From the NCBI GenBank assembly GCA_039177505.1, contig JBCDFR010000104.1:1-6892 (forward strand): DNA of 6,892 bases, in the 5' to 3' direction. Numbering within the stretch: position 1 is the first letter of the stretch; the number at the start of each line of letters is the position of its first letter. Below, piece by piece: positions 4,719 to 6,892 of the stretch. The notes under the pieces were generated by a model, which ran no database searches, was not told the DNA's origin, and worked only from the letters and a program-made list of their open reading frames with translations. The position numbers were made by a program, and so were the translations under genes. This stretch comes from JABSQH01 sp039177505 (GTDB lineage Bacteria > Actinomycetota > Acidimicrobiia > Acidimicrobiales > Ilumatobacteraceae).

Positions 4719-6640
4719 GAGGGCGGCTCGCTCGTGCTCGCGGCGTCGACGACGCGCTGGTTGGTGTTGCTCGACACGCGGCTGTCACCCATGCACGTCG
4801 CGATGAACTCGTTGATGTGCTCGGCCACCTGTGCAGCGTGCGCCCGGCTGGTGACGATGCTGTCATGATTGGCGCCGTCGATCGTGACGTGCTGGCCGCC
4901 GTCGCCGAGCTCGAGCATCTCTGCATGAAGCTCGTACTGCACCGGATCGTCGCGCCTCGTGGCCCCGGCGGTCAACACAAGCATCGGGCACGTCAGCGGT
5001 TGCAGCTGCGGCTTCGAGTCGAAGTCGCGTTGCGTTGCATCCCATTCGCGCACACCGGCCCGCCACGTCCGCGGATCGCGGACCTGGGCGAGCGCGATGC
5101 GTTGCACCTCGATAGGCAGTGCCTTCACCCATGGTGGGCACCGCAGCAGTATCCCAGACCCGAACGACAATGATCTGGCCATCGAGGTCATTGCGCCCTC
5201 CATTCGCTCTGCGCCAAGCCGTTGCTTCTCTGACCGCCGCAGTTCGTCGGGGTGGCTCGTGTCGACGAGCACGACTCCCCGAACGTCCGCTTGCGTCTTC
5301 GCCGCTGCGAGCACAGCGAGGTACCCGCCGAGCGAGTAGCCGACGAGGACCACGTCACGATCGGAGGCGATACGCTCGATCAGCTCCGTAGACGAGGCGG
5401 CCAGATCTTCCATGGTACGCACGGTCCTCGGTCGGTGGGAGCTCGGTCCGTAGCCGCTCCGGTGCCATGTGACGATGGTGGGGGTTGCTCCACCGGGATG
5501 CTCTCGGAGCGATCGAACGATCCATTCCCAATGCTCGGGCGTCGAGGCCAGACCGTGCTCGAGCATGACCACCGGAGCACACCCGGTCGCTTCGGGCGGC
5601 ATCGCTCGATCGCCCACGACCCGGTACGAGATCTCGTTGCCGTCCGACAACTCGATGCGCTGCTCGTCGCCTCTCGCTCGCTCGACGGTGCGGCGCGTCA
5701 GCGCTTGATGTCCGGCCGCCGCGCCCACCAGACCGATTCCGCCCCCGAAGGCGAGCGCGGTGACACGGTCGTACTGCAGCCCGTTCCTGCGTCCAGCCGT
5801 GGTGTAGATCATCGGCGCGTGAAGCGAGCAGAACGACGTAAGGAAGCGACCGAGCGACATCACCTTCGCGATACCGAGGTGGAGCACGGTCGCCGCCGCA
5901 ACATACGGTCGAGTGAGTCGCCCGCCCCCGATGTAGACGACCGGCGCGACACACTCCAGCGCCACGACTGCGATCTCCAACGCCTTCGCCACGTTCCGCC
6001 GACCACGAAGAAGCTGCCACGTGCGCAGGTCGCCGTAGGTGCGCGTCCGAGTGACCCCGATGATCGCATCCCCCGTACCCCACGGCCCGCTGGCAACCTT
6101 GACCAACCCCGACGCGGCATAGGACATCATCCCTTGCAGCGACGCCGCCGAGAGCGCAGCATCGACGATGCGTGGGGACCGTTGGCCGGCCCGCGCCACC
6201 GTCGCCAGGCCTTGCGCAAGCATGCTCACCTGATCCGCGCCGTCGGTGCCGTACCAGTAACGGCGGTGGAGCACCGCCGAACTCGTCGCCAGAACAACGT
6301 TCGCCGCGAGACGGACTCCACGGCGCCGACCGGGAGCGACCAGCACAACGGCGGCCATCACCCGTCCAACATGGATCGCCCTGGTGACCCTCGGGCGCGC
6401 GACCCAGTTGAGGACGGAACGCACGGGTCGAGAGCCCGGTGTCCCATCGACGATTACCGACCAGTCGTTCAATCCACCGCGTTCCAATGCTTGTGGTCGG
6501 GCAAGCTGTTCGGCACTGGACATGAGATGCGTGGCGGCTGACAGCCGCTCCATCCTGGACAGCGCAGCGAATCTGCTCTTCGGCACGACACCGATTACGA
6601 GAGCTTGACGCCACGCTGCCGGGGGGCTTAATCGATTCAT
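4715..6640 (-). CDS. HTTM/SdpB-like membrane domain fused to an alpha/beta hydrolase
   Basis: From the ATG at 6640 the protein has 641 residues; a GTG at 6712 would add 24. I prefer 6640 because AAGGA lies just before it, although the gap of about two bases is short. The GTG has no visible site. Numbering below is from the GTG. Residues about 115-335 contain several hydrophobic helices with HTTM (gamma-carboxylase-related, SdpB-like) features: YGTDGADQVSML (154-165), SGLVKVASGPWGTGDA (201-216) and VLHLGIAKVMSLGRF (276-290). Residues about 350-640 form an alpha/beta hydrolase: EHGLAS oxyanion region (385-390), nucleophile elbow GYSLGG with S460, and a catalytic-type histidine in GANHDS (H616). 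The acid is probably D588 or D589. The hydrolase may cleave or release a substrate handled by the membrane domain. It is the first gene of the operon. Confidence 0.75.
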   Translation of the reverse strand: MNRLSPPAAWRQALVIGVVPKSRFAALSRMERLSAATHLMSSAEQLARPQALERGGLNDWSVIVDGTPGSRPVRSVLNWVARPRVTRAIHVGRVMAAVVLVAPGRRRGVRLAANVVLATSSAVLHRRYWYGTDGADQVSMLAQGLATVARAGQRSPRIVDAALSAASLQGMMSYAASGLVKVASGPWGTGDAIIGVTRTRTYGDLRTWQLLRGRRNVAKALEIAVVALECVAPVVYIGGGRLTRPYVAAATVLHLGIAKVMSLGRFLTSFCSLHAPMIYTTAGRRNGLQYDRVTALAFGGGIGLVGAAAGHQALTRRTVERARGDEQRIELSDGNEISYRVVGDRAMPPEATGCAPVVMLEHGLASTPEHWEWIVRSLREHPGGATPTIVTWHRSGYGPSSHRPRTVRTMEDLAASSTELIERIASDRDVVLVGYSLGGYLAVLAAAKTQADVRGVVLVDTSHPDELRRSEKQRLGAERMEGAMTSMARSLSFGSGILLRCPPWVKALPIEVQRIALAQVRDPRTWRAGVREWDATQRDFDSKPQLQPLTCPMLVLTAGATRRDDPVQYELHAEMLELGDGGQHVTIDGANHDSIVTSRAHAAQVAEHINEFIATCMGDSRVSSNTNQRVVDAASTSEPPS

Positions 6641-6750
6641 GTTCCTTACTATCTCGTCACGATGGTCGCGTACTGGCCTTGCCGGCGCGCGAAACTCTCG
6701 AAGCGCAGACACTGCACTCGAAATGCTGACAAGCCGCGCTCACCCTCGAC

Positions 6751-6892
6751 GGGGACTGTCAGATCTTTGGTGTAACTGATCTGGCTGGTCATTGTTGTTG
6801 GGGATCGTAGGGCCTTAGAAGAGGCGGCCTTCAAAGGTGATAGCAAAGGCGTTGAGCGCTGGCTTCCAGCGATTCATCCAGCGTTCCTGGCC
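6751..6892 (-). mobile_element. End of an IS256/Mutator-family-like insertion sequence
   Basis: Inside the window this element shows the transposase 3' end (stop at 6815-6817), about 60 bases of noncoding DNA and a likely terminal repeat beginning near 6751 with GGGGACTGTCAGATCTTTGG, followed by TGTAAC. A short AT-richer terminus with a TTTGGTGTAA-like core resembles IS256-family ends. The exact edge (6751-6754) is uncertain because the other end and any target duplication are outside the window. It lies about 110 bp upstream of the HTTM-hydrolase start. Confidence 0.6.
6815..6892 (-). CDS. IS256/Mutator-family transposase, C-terminal 25 residues
   Basis: The gene enters from the right edge and ends in TAA at 6817-6815. 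The visible product ends WMNRWKPALNAFAITFEGRL followed by F. A closing W-x-x-A-L-N-x-F-A-I-x-F-E-x-R block is typical of the C-terminus of IS256/Mutator-type DDE transposases. The catalytic region is outside the window, so activity cannot be judged. Confidence 0.7.
   Translation of the reverse strand, partial: GQERWMNRWKPALNAFAITFEGRLF

Noticed and set aside
5252..6541. Long plus-strand open frame (429 codons) opposite the HTTM-hydrolase gene.
   Set aside because: It is antisense to a gene with clear hydrolase and HTTM motifs. Its product is Arg/His/Pro-rich without any motif, as expected from a shadow frame in high-GC DNA.
5355..6614. Long minus-strand frame (419 codons) overlapping the same gene in another phase.
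   Set aside because: It is Arg-rich, motif-free and overlaps the recognised domains. It is a shadow frame.

Overview
The window reads as high-GC chromosomal DNA, most likely from an actinomycete. The coding regions on the right show strong G/C bias at third codon positions, there are GTG starts, and one small gene looks leaderless. No gene here fixes the genus. No rRNA, tRNA or CRISPR array was seen.

Layout, left to right. (1) 1-103 is the edge of an insertion sequence: the first 13 codons of a transposase-like gene with a strong ribosome binding site, pointing out of the window. It appears to have landed in a Tn3-family transposase gene, whose last codons (104-208, + strand) and right terminal inverted repeat (262-288) follow. 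(2) 438-2268 holds three minus-strand genes in one probable operon. They encode a single-pass membrane protein with a cysteine-rich outer domain, a secreted protein and a small lipoprotein. None belongs to a family I recognise, and the DNA is clearly less GC-rich (about 52-53% in sampled lines) than the operon to the right (about 65-70%). (3) 2401-2951 is a 551-bp Tn3-derived miniature element. It has a left and a right inverted repeat matching at 24 of the first 27 bases and a relic of the tnpA 3' end just inside the right repeat. (4) 3035-6640 is a tightly packed minus-strand operon. In transcription order it encodes an HTTM/SdpB-like membrane domain fused to an alpha/beta hydrolase, a single-pass SdpA-like partner and a class I SAM-dependent methyltransferase, and then a 66-residue Ser/Thr/Cys-rich peptide that may start on its own leaderless transcript. 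(5) 6751-6892 is the end of an IS256/Mutator-like insertion sequence carrying the last 25 codons of its transposase. It sits about 110 bp upstream of the operon.

Working idea: region 4 resembles the SdpA-SdpB pair that matures the SDP peptide toxin of Bacillus subtilis, but here the SdpB-like part is fused to a hydrolase, a methyltransferase is added, and a candidate peptide precursor lies downstream. That would make it a candidate peptide-modification system. The family resemblances come from motifs read by eye, and the peptide role is inference. The surroundings, with four Tn3 or IS traces in under 7 kb and a low-GC cargo of exported proteins, point to an accessory region shaped by repeated transposition.
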